Positions 1 through 11,852 of a stretch of DNA of 64,000 bases are shown here, in pieces; positions within the stretch are counted from its first letter, which is position 1, and each line of letters opens with the position of its first letter. Below the pieces are notes generated by a model. It saw nothing but the letters and a program-made list of their open reading frames with translations. It made no database searches and was not told where the DNA came from. The position numbers were made by a program, and so were the translations under genes. The stretch is taken from assembly GCA_013398015.1 (NCBI GenBank), contig VZRR01010831.1, positions 62,001-126,000 on the forward strand, given 5' to 3'. This DNA is from Oreocharis arfaki (lineage: Eukaryota > Chordata > Aves > Passeriformes > Paramythiidae).

Positions 1-425
1 GCGAGCTGCTGGAGGTAGGGAAGGCCTGCAGTCATGTTAGAGCTGGGAAGCTTTAGGAGAAGTTTAATTTAAGCCGTTCCTCGGGCTAAGCCTCCCCTTC
101 CCCACCTCCACCCTCCACTGAAGGCTGCTCTGAGGCTGCGTTTTCAAAGCTGTGCATGGGGAATTATGTGCTCTGGTTCCTTGGGTGTTAATGTGATTTT
201 GTGAGCAAATATCCTCCTTTCCAGCAGGGCGCTGAGCCCGTGCTCTGCTCCAAAGGTTTGTGAGAAAAAGGAGCTGTGCCAAAGCCAAGGAACTTTAGAA
301 GCACATTTAACTCTGGGTAAATTAGAGGCGCACAGGATTTTGGCTGTTGGTTTGGTCCTGTGGGATGGTGGGTGAGGCACCTTCCTGCAGAAGCTGAGTA
401 GGAGGTTGGGATGGGTGAGGTGAGA
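1..425. other. Unannotated flank
   Basis: I see no repeat family, splice-bounded exon or RNA gene that I can support here. The open frames are short and lack recognisable motifs. Confidence 0.4.
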
Positions 426-888
426 AGGACATTGAGGGGTTGGAGCATGTCCAGAGGGCAACGGAGCTGGGGAAGGGTCTGGAGAGTCAGTCCTGTGGAG
501 AATGGCTGAGGGAGCTGGGAAAGGGGCTCAGCCTGGAGCAAAGGAGGCTCAGGGGGGACCTTGTGGCTCTGCACAACTCCCTGACAGGAGGGGGCAGCCG
601 GGGGGGGTCGGGCTCTGCTGCCAGGGAACAGGGACAGGAGGAGAGGGAACGGCCTCAGGCTGGGCCAGGGGAGGCTCAGGGGGGACACCAGCAGCGATTT
701 CCACATGGGAAGGGAGGTCAGGCCTTGGAAGGAGCTGCCCAGGGAGGTTTGGAGTGCCCATGGCTGGAGGTGTCCGAGGAAGGCTTGGCTGTGGCACTCA
801 GTGCTCTGGGCTGGGGACAAGGTGGGGATTGGGCACAGCCTGGACTCGATGACCTTGGAGGTCTTTTCCACCATTCTGCAATTCTGAG
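426..888 (+). mobile_element. CR1 LINE 3'-end fragment
   Basis: Seen: a plus-strand run that follows the 3' part of avian CR1 in order. It has the block ending in 'ggagctggggaagggtctgg', then 'gctcagcctggagcaaagg', then 'ctgcccagggaggtttgg', and finishes 'gatgaccttggaggtc' followed by a degenerate ATTCTG-type tail near 880. Known: CR1 copies are normally 5'-truncated and keep the 3' end. Inference: a 5'-truncated insertion carrying the last bit of ORF2 plus the 3' UTR. The 162-codon open frame across it (440-928) is not a gene. Family is clear; subfamily is not assigned. Confidence 0.88.
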
Positions 889-3800
889 TGTACTCACCCT
901 TTGGATGGCACTGGACAGAACAGCCTGAGCACCTCTCCACCCTCCCTTGTGCTCAGCTGTGGGATGGTGAGTCCCTAAGTCAGCCTTTGCCTAAGCCTTG
1001 ACCCATGTGGTTCATAAGACAATGCAAGGATAGTCTGATCCTCTGCAGCCCTCAGCTTGCAACTTGTTATTTTTAACTTTCCATTTCAGCTGCTCACACA
1101 TCTTCTCTGGCAGTGTGCAGAATATTCCTGAAATGCTGCGTTGTGTCATGGTTTGCCTTGTCTTTCAGATTCACTTTTTTTCCTCTCCACAAGAGTGGTA
1201 GGTGGTGTTTTGGAGGAGATGGAGGTTTTTCCTTGCTTGCTGCTTTTTTCTCTCTTTTTATAAGCAGTGCTTTCTCTGATGTAAATCATACAAACCTCTT
1301 ATTTTTCCAACTTTTCAGGGAGAGAGCAGGGCCTGTGCATGGGAAGAGAAGGGTTGTGGCTTTTCCACCATCACTCTCTTACCACACAGTGGCTGGACAG
1401 TGACAGAGCTGGGACTGGTGCCTTTAACTGCTGGGAATGAGGCACAAAGAGTCATGGCCTCGAACCTGCAGTGCAGTTCCTCTAGGGGCACCTTTTTTGA
1501 GCCAATTCCCACATCCAAGGCAGTTTGGTTATTCCCTGCTGTGCCCAAATCTGGGGATGCCATGGTGAGGTCATGTTGGGTTTCTAATTAACAGTCCCTT
1601 ATTGATAAATTTACACCAGTTCATCTTTTTTTCATGTTTCAGCTCTGACAATCATGTGAGAACAGAACTGGAGAGATTACAAAAGATTTTGCTGTTCCGT
1701 ATTCATTTAGAACGTCTGTAAGGGCTTTTGGATAATCTTTATTCGTAACTAGGAGAAAAACGCGTGTTTTGTCAACTTATCTTCAACTCACTGCATGGGG
1801 CTAGGCCTGGGTGGCTGTCCTTCAAATTAATACAAACTTAGGAACTAAAGCACTACATAATGATCTATAAGAGACCATATCTCTCGGAGTTTACTATTGA
1901 TTTACTGTCCCAACATTTCTGAGAATTACCCAGCGTATAATCTATAGAACCAAATGATTTCTCTGCGAGGTTGCTGCTATTTCTTAAGGTTTTATCTAAA
2001 GCCTTGAGAACTGGTGTTTTTCCCAGGAGCCATATCAGAATCTTCCTTTTCTTTCCGTACCTAGAAAGTTTCTTGCTGCGAGGAGTGTGGGGAAGACTCA
2101 CAGGTGTGAACTCCGGGGAGCAGTGAGGGTGTAAGGATCAGGGAGCTGGGCATGGAGATGATCCTAGCTCTGGTCATGCCCTCAGGTGTGTCCTGCATGG
2201 TCTGAGCACTGGAGGGCAGACCCAGGGGGTGATGGGGTCCATCAGCAGCCCCTGGTGGGGCAAGGTGGTGAGTTAGGGCCAGGAACCATCCAAGGGGGGC
2301 AGAAAGGGCATTACCAGGTTGCTGTGCTCAGCAACCTCACACCCAGCATGCCCATTCAGATATTCTTATGTCCCACTTAGGCAATGTTTAGAAGTGACCT
2401 GAAGACAATGAATGCATTAAAATAAAGAAAAATCGTGTCCTGAGTTTCCATTGCAGACCGTTTACAGCCAGCAGTGGCAGCATCAGTGATTTTTCTATTG
2501 AGCTTTCACCACCCTGGTCTGTAGGAGACACTCCAAGTCCTCTGGGAAAGGGAAGCTGAGTTAAGCCCAGCATAGAAACCATTAGGTTGCTATGATTGCA
2601 ACAGGGTAAATCCCTGAATTAATTCCCAAATGTAGCCTGTAGGCCCCTCTCAGACCCTGTGGGTTTCTTCAGTCTATAACATCATCAGTCAGAGACCATC
2701 TTGTATCTTTTTGTGTCTTGCTTACTACAGTTTTTCCTAGACAATCCTGAAAAGCACCTGTAAAAATGGCTATTCCTTGGAGTTTCTCCAAGTTCTTACC
2801 ATGCTGGTTATTTGTGACTCAAGAACGGGAGCTTCTGTGAGAGGATAGTGTGTTTCTATGCACAGAACTTAGAAAACATGTCTGTTGTATTTCAGACTCT
2901 CAATCCATTTGTTCCTACTCAGAAGGCACCAGCTTGGCTTGTGACTTCATATTTTGTAGCAGATCAGAGACTTCAGTGGCCCTTTAGCACTTCGAGATTG
3001 TTACTCAGCCCAATTTCAGATCTACTTTTCTTCCTTTCCAACCAAATCTCAAAGCAATGAAAGAACTTCCACAAAACCCCAGAACTGAGTTTGCCTTGAC
3101 ATGCAGCTGGGAGAAGCCAGAGACCAGGTGTTACTATTGTCAAAATGCTTTTGGCCCTGGTTTAAGAAACCTTTTCCACCCAGAAACCTCGCTTGAGCAT
3201 GTGTTAAGCACGTGGGGAAGCCATGGAAGTCAGAATGTTTCTGTTCATATGTCTGAGTGTGATGCTGAATCCTCTCCTTTGCTGGTGAGAAGGGTTCCTT
3301 GTTATTGTTTTCACTGCTCTGCATTTTTCTATGCTTGCTGATCCCATCACTTGTTTATCAACAGCCGAGCAAACTTAAGGAAAACTGCAGTTTGTTTAAT
3401 CACTGCCTTGAGAAAACTGTAAGCTGATCCTCATATAAATGAGCAGGCACTAGAATTTGCTTTAACAGTTTTCAGTCCCTTTGGTAATGCAGAAATTTTC
3501 TTTGATTTTTGCCAAGTGGTTGTTTTTTTTTTTTTACTTAGTGTTTTTAGGTAATCACTATTTAGCTGGCTTATGTTCTTGGATTTTCCTTTTTTTCTCC
3601 TTCCCAGGAGATAAACCCAGTAAAATCCTCCCCTATTGAAGTCAGTAGCAAAACTCCCACAGAAGTCAGGGTTTTATTCAGCCAAAGAGTTTCTTGCAAA
3701 TAAGGTATTTAGATACTGCACTCTGGGGCCATATTCATAAATTTAATGCCGTTTCCTCAAAATAAAAACTCGCATATGTTAGTGAGCCTCTGTGTGGCTC

Positions 3801-4072
3801 CCACAGAAATGCTCCTCCTTAAAAACCTATTCACTGTCCTGGAGCTTAATGCTTTCACCAAAATCCGCAAGACAGCAGTGAACTCAGCTGCCCTGACTGC
3901 TTTACATGGTGCCAATAGCATCGTCAGTGGTTTGAAAAGGAAAATAAACAAAAAGCCCCACAGATGACATGGGTGCCTTCCTGCCCAGACAGGTACGTTA
4001 CATTTGGGTAAATCTCAGCCAGGCAGTGCTACCAGACATAAATTTCTGAATCTGTGGGAATCTTTCAGGTCC
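889..4072. other. Unique sequence, no gene recognised
   Basis: Mixed-composition DNA with short homopolymer tracts, for example a T-run near 3520-3535. The GC-richer part at about 2110-2300 could be an old repeat, but I cannot name it. Frames such as 3057-3341 have no family signature and no convincing splice context. Confidence 0.4.
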
Positions 4073-4450
4073 CAGAATCATTGAGGTCAGAAAAGACCTT
4101 CAGGATCATTGAGTCCAATTGTGCCCAATGCCCACCTCGTCACCCAGCACTGAGTGCCACGTCCAGGCTTTCCTTGGACACCTCCAGGGATGGGCACTCC
4201 AAACCACCCTGGGCAGCCCCTTCCTAGGCTTAACCACCCTTTCAGTGGAGAAATTCTTCCTGATGTCCAGCCTGAACCTCAAGTGCAGCTTGAAACCATC
4301 TCCTCTTGTCCTGTCCCTTGTTCCCTGGGAGCAGAGCACAACGCCAACCAGGCTTCAATCTTCTTCCAGGCAGAGAGCGATAAAGTCTCCCCTGAGCCAC
4401 CTTTTCTCCAGGCTAAACCCCCTCTGCTCCCTCAGCTGCTCCTTATTTCA
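4073..4450 (-). mobile_element. CR1 LINE 3'-end fragment
   Basis: The reverse complement of the CR1 3' region begins near 'cccagaatcattgaggtc' and continues through 'cacctccagggatgggcac', 'gaaattcttcctgatgtcc' and 'ctcccctgagccacctttt'. The same modules appear in reverse in the plus-strand copies of this window. About 375 bp are retained and the upstream part is missing. The opposing open frames at 4106-4471 are translations of the repeat. Confidence 0.88.
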
Positions 4451-6119
4451 CTTACAGGTAGCCTTAATTAGGCACTGACTCTGGAATTACCTCTGCATGA
4501 GCCACTCTTTGCACTTGGCTCAGGGAATTTTCCAATGCTGCTCTCATGGTGTCTGCTCAGAGCTTTGAGTTTCTTTCTGGCCTCAGAGTGAAGATCTGCA
4601 GTTCACCAAAGGCCACTCCTGCATGGAGCTGCCTGACAGGACATGATTTGTTCCCAGGCAATGGGAAGTTCAGGTGACAGGGTGCAACAAAGACCATTTT
4701 TTCTGGCGAGGCTCATTTTGGGGTAAGTTCTCACATTTTGGCTCAGGGCCCGTTTACCTGTGCTGAAATAAGTAATTTAAGAATGAACCAGAGTTACTTT
4801 GTGTTTAAGAGAACCTCCACTCCCATGGTGATTGTTATTTTTGTGTCATCTGAGTGACATTAAACAGCCAGGGCTGTCTGGACTATGGTGCTGCTGATTA
4901 AAAGGAGCGTCTCTAAATTTGAAGAGATTGGGCAGGTTTCAGCTTTGTGCATCTATCTGCCACACAGGCTGGTTGCTCCACACGGGGAGGTGCACAATGA
5001 GAGATCTGTGATATGACCTAACCTTTAAAAAATGACTGCTGAGCTTGAATATCTCGCTGCCTCCAGGCCTCTGCGGGCAACGCTCGATACATCCTGAAAA
5101 TCATTCCTCTGAAAGGTGTCTCTGGATAGGCAGGCAGGAGGAAAAGGCACATGAAATCACAGGTCAGACAGCTGAGATCAGGAACCCCAATTAGAGATGT
5201 GCATTCTCACACATGCCAACGTGCACAGATACAGGTAAATCAAACAGGTAAATTCTACCTGTTGTTAAACTGTGTGCCAAACCTACATAAGATGTGGCTA
5301 ATTATGCTACACAAGCTCTAAAAATAAAATGCAAAGGTAAAATACTACTGTAGTCTTTACACAAGTACTTCAAATGGAATACATAATACAAAATATTGAT
5401 TCAAGAGGGGTTGGCGTATTGAAAATCAAATGAGTTTTTGCCATTGCTGAGAGCACAGAAGCCCAGTGTAATCAGCCTGTTCAACTAATCATTACAGCAG
5501 GGCTGTTTGTGGCACTCTACTTAACAGTCTGTCAGCAGTTCTGTGAAAAAACTTATTTTCCAGGGGTTTTTATTTTGGCCGTAAAAGGCTGCTCCAACGT
5601 GAAATTAAAAATACGTATAGAGATGTGAAAGAACAGAGCTCCACCACCCCTCTACCCAAGTTGCTTTTGAAAGGTTTGATGCTGGGTCACCAAGGAGAGC
5701 AAGAATTTTGCCTTTTATGTCAGTAGGAATAGAATTGGGATGAAAGGGTCTTCTGGTGATTAATTGCAGTCAACAGGAGCGTTGCTTTTGACCTTAGCTG
5801 AGCTTAGTTTTGCCAATATGTTTTAATCACCACTGTGTGGGGAAATCTGAGGTGCATCTTGGAGGTGTTTTTTGCCTAAAATCATTGTTTCCTCTCTGGC
5901 ACAGCCCTTGGAAAAAGCCTTTCTGATGTGATGCTTTAGTCAATGAGGGCCGGTTCTGCAGCCCAGGTTTGAAGCCCAGTAAAAGCTGTTTCTTTCTGTG
6001 CCAAAATGGAGCTTTTCCACCACAGTATTTATGCTGAAAGCTGGCACCAGAGGCAGCAAGCTTCAGGACAGGGCAGTAATGTATTAGTTTGAACACTCCT
6101 GACTACCCTGCAAGATAAG
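4451..6119. other. Unique sequence, no gene recognised
   Basis: AT-leaning DNA with no ORF of convincing length, no tandem array and no recognised transposon. Confidence 0.4.
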
Positions 6120-6245
6120 ATCTGACACTCAGCTGGACCAGACCCTGAGCAACCTGATCTGATCTTGATGTTGGACCTGGCTGGTGGGGGTGGATGTTGG
6201 AGCAGGAACCTCCTGAGGTGCCTCCCCACTTCCATTATTCTGTGT
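6120..6245 (+). mobile_element. CR1 LINE 3'-terminal fragment
   Basis: A short plus-strand remnant. The run 'cctgagcaacctgatctga' is followed by a tract resembling the last CR1 lines (ggaacctcctgaggtgcctc) and the tail 'attattctgtg'. Only about 125 bp remain, with many substitutions, so the copy is probably old. A second CR1 end in the same orientation follows after about 80 bp. Confidence 0.62.
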
Positions 6246-6327
6246 CTCTGGGAAGTTGTGCAAGCCTCTGCAACCTCTGTTGGTCAGATCCCAGTTTAGG
6301 GCCAGCTGTAAGGATAAAACTTCTGTT

Positions 6328-6527
6328 TAGGATATTCAGGGTCACGATTTGCTTTGGTCTGCTGGCACAGGTTGCCCAGAGAAGCTGGGGCTGCCCCACC
6401 CTGGAAGTGTTTAGGTCAGACTGAATGGAGCTCTGGGCAACCTGAGATAGTGGAAATTGTAGTTGGGAGCTGGATGATCTTTAAGGTCCCTTCCATACCA
6501 GGCCATTCTACGATTTTAGGATTATAG
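6328..6527 (+). mobile_element. CR1 LINE 3'-terminal fragment
   Basis: The CR1 modules 'caggttgcccagagaagctg', 'accctggaagtgtttagg' and 'ggatgatctttaaggtccc' occur in order on the plus strand, ending in 'attctacgattttaggatt'. The first 30 bp (about 6328-6358) match only loosely. This is a truncated 3' end of about 200 bp. Confidence 0.85.
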
Positions 6528-7710
6528 ATGTGATTAAGCTTGCTGGAGAAATGTCTTGGATTGCTGTTCCATCTCCAAACTGAGTGATTTATCTGACAAG
6601 CTCTAGATTCAAATGATTCGTTTTTTCTCTCTTTGGGGACCACTTAAAACTTTATTTATACAAAATTTAACTTGAGTTCGAGTGTAGAAGTGCTTCTGAA
6701 AATGTTGCCCTGTAGAGTTACATTAGCAGTAGCATTGGAATTATGTTTCCTTTCATTTTCTCTGTACCACTAAGCTGCTAAAGCTACATTGATGTAGTGG
6801 AGGTTATTGAAAGGTATTTTTTAGATTTCTTAGATGATGACTAAGAAATAGTATAGAAGCTACAAGAAAATTGTCAAAATCAAGGGACATGTGAACAATG
6901 TACACCACAATAAACCATGCCAGATCTTAATGAGATGCTAATTTTCTATTTGCAGTCATATAACATAAATCACACCAGTCTCCTTGTTCAAAAGAAAGTA
7001 AAACTATCAACGTGATGAAAGAAATACCAGCTGCCAAGTAAAAGTAATGAGTTTTTTTGGAAGTTGGCAAGCCCTGTGAGGCAGAGAGGGGAGAATATGA
7101 CCCTGGGGAAAGTTTGAAGTATGATGACTTGGTGAACACTCTGACTTTACTTTCATTCCCAAAATGGGACAGCAAACTCGTATTCAAGTTGTGACAGATA
7201 ATATATATCTGAGTGAGAAGGTAAAAATGAACAGACATAAAACTGTGTCACTTTGCAACGTGAAATATATTAACAAGTGTACCTATGGTATAAAAATAAA
7301 CCAAAGAAACTGTATTCACCTTCATGAGACAGCTCTCTAGATATTTAATTGTTCAGTGTTTCAGGAAGTTTCCTGCATGTAGAGAAACCTTTCTCAGACT
7401 CCACACAGCCCTTTCCTTGTTGTCTCCTTGCACTCAAACACGTGTGATCCCTCAGTTACTGGGCATTTCCAGCCATCTTACCCAGCTCTAAAACACTATT
7501 TTTCTGCCATCTTTGCTACCATCAGTGGCTGCTGTTTGCCTTTGTTGGATGCGATGCTGTCCTTTGGTCAGCAGTCATATTAATTTCTAAGCTTGGAAAA
7601 GCTGGTTGCTTATAATGCAAAAAAAGAACTAAAGAAAAAGAGGAAAGAAAAGGTTGTTCTCTGATGTGGATTTTAAAAATAAATAAACAAACAAAGAAAC
7701 AGTATCTTCT
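6528..7710. other. AT-rich unique sequence
   Basis: AT-rich DNA without a recognised repeat or gene. The frame 6927-7238 on the minus strand has no recognisable domain. Confidence 0.4.
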
Positions 7711-7998
7711 GTGCTCAGCCACTTTGCAGCCCTACACCTTCCTCCTGAGTCAGCTACTGTGCTTGTTTGCTCCATCATTATCCTGGCGGAAAAATGTCAG
7801 AGTGATGGAGTACCTATGAGCAGCTTCCCAGAGAAAAAATACAGGGATTTGCTGAGCAAGCACGAGATGTGTTCCACAGAGAATCCTAATATCTGGCAGC
7901 AAATCCAGGACAGGAGCAGGTCCCCTTGCAAGGAGGCGCCACTGGTGGAAGGAGGACTGTCGCAGAAGCAGAACTTCTTCTTACAGGCCCACATATAA
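7711..7998 (+). other. 96-codon open frame, status unknown
   Basis: I do not recognise the product. The frame begins at a TTG codon just after 'gtatcttctgtgctcag' and stays open to a TAA inside the microsatellite edge at about 7998. Its C-terminal half is rich in polar and charged residues and has ordinary amino-acid composition, unlike the low-complexity or repeat-derived frames around it. No signal peptide, membrane segment or zinc-binding pattern is evident. It has no in-frame ATG near the start. It could be a terminal exon, a decayed coding fragment or chance. An AG precedes several possible exon starts, but none has a strong pyrimidine tract. Confidence 0.15.
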
Positions 7999-8115
7999 AA
8001 ATATAGATATAAAAAATATAAATGTATATTTAAATATATATATATATATATAAAAGAATGCATGTATATCTATATATTTATTAGAAATATATTTAGTCAC
8101 ACATATATTTATAAG
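7994..8115. repeat. AT microsatellite / low complexity
   Basis: An impure ATA/TATA array with a clean (TA) core at about 8033-8053, followed by further degenerate TATA-type sequence. It borders the 3' end of the open frame at 7711-7998. Confidence 0.85.
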
Positions 8116-10169
8116 AAAAACCAGCTCCCTTAAACGTTATAAGAATGCTGAGGCTCTGAAGTCAAGGCCCCAAACCTTAGGGGATGCCAGAGTGAAGTTC
8201 TAGTGGTATGTATTTTAAACAAGGTTCCCCTCTGTATGTGGAATGATATGATCTTTAATTACATGACTCCATACTAATTTCTCCATAGGCTGGCTGTGCC
8301 CTTCAGGACGTGTAAGAGGCAGAGTCCTTGGAATGGGGTGAAATTCTTTGTGACTTGGCTGATTTTCGTGGGGTTTCCTGGCTGTATTGCTGAGCAAAGC
8401 TTAGCATCTGGAAAACAAAATAACCTCACAGAATAATATATCCCCACCTCAACCCCTTTTCTGCCCTTCCTACAGACAAGTGGGGCATCTGCAGACAAGT
8501 GAAAATCTGAGAATGAAATAGAAATATTCCTCTTGTCTTCTGCTCCCATTCCTGGTATCTCTGTAGGAGGGCTAGAAATTTTAGGAGGAAACCCCATTCA
8601 GCACCTCCATCCCTAGAGTGGGATTTGTTCAGTGGCAATGCAAAAATTTATTCTGCATGACACCAGGAACTTCTGAAGAGATGGAGCAGGCCCAGCTCCA
8701 TCCATGTGGTTGCCCAAATAAAACATGGAATGTGCCAGTCTGCATTGGTGATTCGGAATTGTCACTTTTCTCTTGAGGTTGACCCTTAGCCAAACTCAAC
8801 CCCACAGCACATCACTGGTGCTTGGAGCAGGTCAGCCTTCCTCTGCCTCTCCATCACGTTTCAGGTTGTTGAGATTCAATACCATACCTAGAAACTCCAA
8901 AGTAAATGGTTATGAGGGTTTTTTTTGTATTTTGCAGAGAAGAGTCAAAAAAATCTTTCGCTGCAACCTCTTCATGGAGGCTGTGAAAGCTGTAGGCTGG
9001 TCATTGCACTTCAGTAACAACAAAAGCTGCTGAAACGGGGTGGGTTTGAATGGAAAGTTCTGGAAAATCATCTTTATCTGTAATGCTGCATTACCAGCCT
9101 GCATCCAGGACAACATCCAGCCAGCCAGCCAGCTAAGCAGCACTGGAGGGAGAGGGGAGGCATTAGCTGTCTGTGGTAGATGTGGGGCCTGAAGTGGCTC
9201 TACACTGTCAGGCCCACACCATCACAGCCATGGAGAAATGTTCCTCATCTGTATGTGCCAAAAAGAGACAATCCCCACGCTAGGGGGTCCCAGAGCGTTC
9301 TGACCCAGCTGGAAAACAGCAGGACTTGGCCTGCAATTCCTACTGCACATAGCAGGAGTATATTCACATCCTCAGGGGGAGGAGCTAAGGTTTGTGTCCC
9401 ACATTGCTTTAAGCAATAAAACAAATCAGCTTCCTGTCCCTACTCTGATTTGAATTGAGGAAGAGAAGACGTTCTCCTGTGTGCTGCCTGTTTTCTCACA
9501 CTTTAGTTTCTCTATGAAAACTGGCTCTTTTTTCACTGACAATTATTGTGTTCCACTGATGACAAAACCGCCAAAAATCTTTGTGGATGTGGAGAAATTA
9601 ATTATTTTTTAGCTCAGGCCTGAGAGCGTCAAAAAAGGGAAACTTGAAACCTTTGTTCTGTGCAGTTTTATTCCGCCCAGCTCTGAAGAACACAGAACGA
9701 CGCCGTTCACTGGAGAGAGATGTACTGTATTATTTCAGGGGTTTATTGTTACAAATATAATTTGGGAATGTGCTTTGCTCCCCATGGAAAAAGAACTGTT
9801 TCACGATGTACTGTACTTTCTCTTCTGATGTTCTGGGTCCTGCTGGATGCGAGCGGTTTGGAGAGGACGTTCATTCTCCTACAAAGCGGATAAAAATTAT
9901 TCAGTGCATGTCTCCTGGTCGCACACTGATCCTGTTTCTCCCACAGTGGAACCCACAAATAGCTCTAGCAAAGTCTGCTGTCTCCTGTTTCTCCCTATTT
10001 TCCATAAGGCCAGGAATCATGCGGGTGAAGGGGAGGTGGCTCTCAAGCTCGGGGTTGAATGGTTACACGGAGCAGGGTGCTTGAACTGCCTTTCTCCATC
10101 CCAAATCCCACACAGGCAAAAAAACTGGCATAGCAAACCTCATTTCCATGGGAATTCTGTGTTTGGAAG
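8116..10169. other. Unique sequence, no gene recognised
   Basis: No named transposon. A short (CCAG)n-like run sits at about 9116-9135. Open frames such as 8274-8597 and 9847-10191 show no family features. Confidence 0.4.
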
Positions 10170-10199
10170 TGCCATGAGCATGTGCCAGTAACATGGGAT

Positions 10200-10800
10200 G
10201 GTGTAAGGAAATATGACATGGACTGAACAAAATATGAGCCCCACAGAGGCTGACCTGGCTGATACCTTGAGTGGCTCCCTAGAAACAGAGACTAGACAGG
10301 AATAAAGGAATAGAGGAAGATGTTTATTCCAAAGGCCTTCAAAGGTACACCCTGGGGAGCCAAAGGCTACTGCCAAGATGGACCCCAAGATGGATGGCAA
10401 GTCATGAGTTCTTCACACTTTAATAGGTTTAGTTCATTTGCATAACAGGGTTAATTCTCCAATTAAAGCTTCAGTTAATGATGTAATTTCCCCAAGCTTG
10501 CCTTCCTCTCAGAGGCTTTTGGTTTATACTTTTTGGGCCTAGGATGGTCTGAGTGTCCTTGGAGAGCAGCCCTGGAGAGGCTTTGCTATGTCTAACTAGA
10601 ATGAGAAAGCATAAGCTAACAGGCTACAAGAAACTTCAGACTTACACAGCAGGCAGTACAGGATTTGAAAAATACAAAATTAAACCCAAGGCATCATGGC
10701 CACAGGGAACACCTGATTCAGGGGTGAGACCAGAGGTCTGACCACTGATCCCACCTTTAGTCAGGGACTACAGCAAGGGAATTCTCACCACAACACCCCT
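10200..10800 (-). mobile_element. Solo LTR of an endogenous retrovirus (ends approximate)
   Basis: Read on the minus strand, the segment has LTR architecture. A U3-like part runs from about 10795 down to 10430, with an ATGCAAAT octamer at 10443-10436. A TATA-like TATTAAAG lies at 10425-10418 and an AATAAA poly(A) signal at 10328-10323, about 90 bp downstream of the TATA box. A U5-like tail follows to about 10200. The sequence resembles passerine LTRs I recall, but this was not checked against a library. No gag, pol or env follows on either side, so it is a solo LTR or a fragment. I found no convincing target-site duplication; the true ends could lie anywhere between about 10170-10220 and 10792-10840. 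Confidence 0.6.
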
Positions 10801-10840
10801 TTCAGAGCTGTCCTTCCAGGAGTAATGAGATGCTCCATGA

Positions 10841-11337
10841 AGTGATGGGGGTGGGTGGAGGTGCTCAGGGATATTTTTGTGCTTCTGGAGATAGAGGGGA
10901 GTTTTTGGCTTCTTTTTAGTCGCATTTCAAACAATAACAATATTTATTTGTGGTTGTACTAGTTTCAAGAGGCCTTAAATATTATCTCTAAGCAGAGAAC
11001 AACGTGATGAATAGGAATGAAAAAGAGATAAACGATGAATGTTCTTTTACCTTTTTTTCAAGAGGAGCACAAAGGAAATTTTGGAGGAAATCTTACTTTT
11101 AACCAAAAAAGGAAGCCTAAATAAAGGCAATGCACCACCACACAGCTGCAGAGAAGCACTTCCCCAATTTCCTACCCATCCACTGCCCTTTACTCCCTCT
11201 CACATCACCCCCCAGGCCTTGCTGTTCAGAAGTTCACCGCAGCTGCCCAGCTGCAGAGGAAGCTCCTCCACTCAGCAGCTGGCAAGCAGCTGACTTTTGT
11301 GCCTCGTAGTCACATCACAGGGGTGTTGCACACTGTA
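10841..11337. other. Spacer between two solo LTRs
   Basis: About 500 bp of non-viral-looking sequence. No primer-binding site, polypurine tract or retroviral frame is visible, so the LTRs on either side are unlikely to belong to one provirus. They also differ from each other in sequence. Confidence 0.4.
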
Positions 11338-11343
11338 GTGACC
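11338..11343. repeat. Target-site duplication, left copy
   Basis: gtgacc abuts the TG end of the LTR at 11344 and pairs with gtgaca at 11853 with one mismatch. Confidence 0.6.
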
Positions 11344-11590
11344 TGTCTTGGTTTGAAAGACAGGTGTCTGTTTAAGGGAGGCAGAGGCCCCCTTTAGAAT
11401 GGGAAATGCAACCCCCTTCCCTCCGGATAATTGTAATTTTTAAATTAAGGGGCTTTCAGGCAAGGATATGAGAAACAGGAATAACAGTTCTTTACTAATT
11501 TATATATATAACACAAAACAAAAAAATAAACAGCAATGACTATGGCAGTTATAACAGCACAGTCACCCAGTGCAGCCTTCTCGGCTGCCA

Positions 11591-11650
11591 GGCAGCTTCC
11601 CCTCCTGGAGCAGCGCTGGTCACAGCCGGCAGCTTCCCCTCCTGGAGCAG
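11591..11650. repeat. 37-bp minisatellite inside the LTR, truncated by the gap
   Basis: The module 'ggcagcttcccctcctggag' occurs at 11591 and again at 11628, a period of 37 bp. The second unit runs straight into Ns, so the array is probably longer than shown and is the likely reason the assembly broke. Confidence 0.75.
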
Positions 11651-11734
11651 NNNNNNNNNNNNNNNNNNNNNNNNNNNNNNNNNNNNNNNNNNNNNNNNNN
11701 NNNNNNNNNNNNNNNNNNNNNNNNNNNNNNNNNN
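11651..11734. other. Assembly gap (84 N)
   Basis: Run of 84 N characters within the LTR, immediately after a minisatellite unit. Confidence 0.99.
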
Positions 11735-11852
11735 GAGGGAGGAGGCAAAGAAGCACTGCCCCACCTGGTTTCACAGCTCATGAAGATGGTAATAGAATAC
11801 ACTGCAACCCAGGACATGACCACGGTGCCTTAACGAGGAAAACCTATCCCCA

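Larger units (their letters stand above)
11344..11852 (-). mobile_element. Solo LTR with 6-bp target-site duplication
   Basis: On the minus strand the element starts TGGGGATAGG (at 11852) and ends AACCAAGACA (at 11344), giving the TG...CA ends of a retroviral LTR. The flanking 6-mers on the plus strand are gtgacc (11338-11343) and gtgaca (11853-11858), a target-site duplication with one mismatch. Six-base duplications are typical of class II (ERVK-like) avian elements. A TATATATAAAT-like stretch lies near 11500. An internal 37-bp tandem repeat runs into an 84-N gap. No viral coding sequence is present. The true length is uncertain because of the gap. Confidence 0.75.

Noticed and set aside
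440..928. 162-codon open frame
   Set aside because: Lies within a CR1 3' end; the peptide is a translation of repeat DNA.
10200..11852. One provirus with two LTRs
   Set aside because: The two LTRs differ in sequence and the ~500 bp between them shows no viral coding sequence, primer-binding site or polypurine tract.
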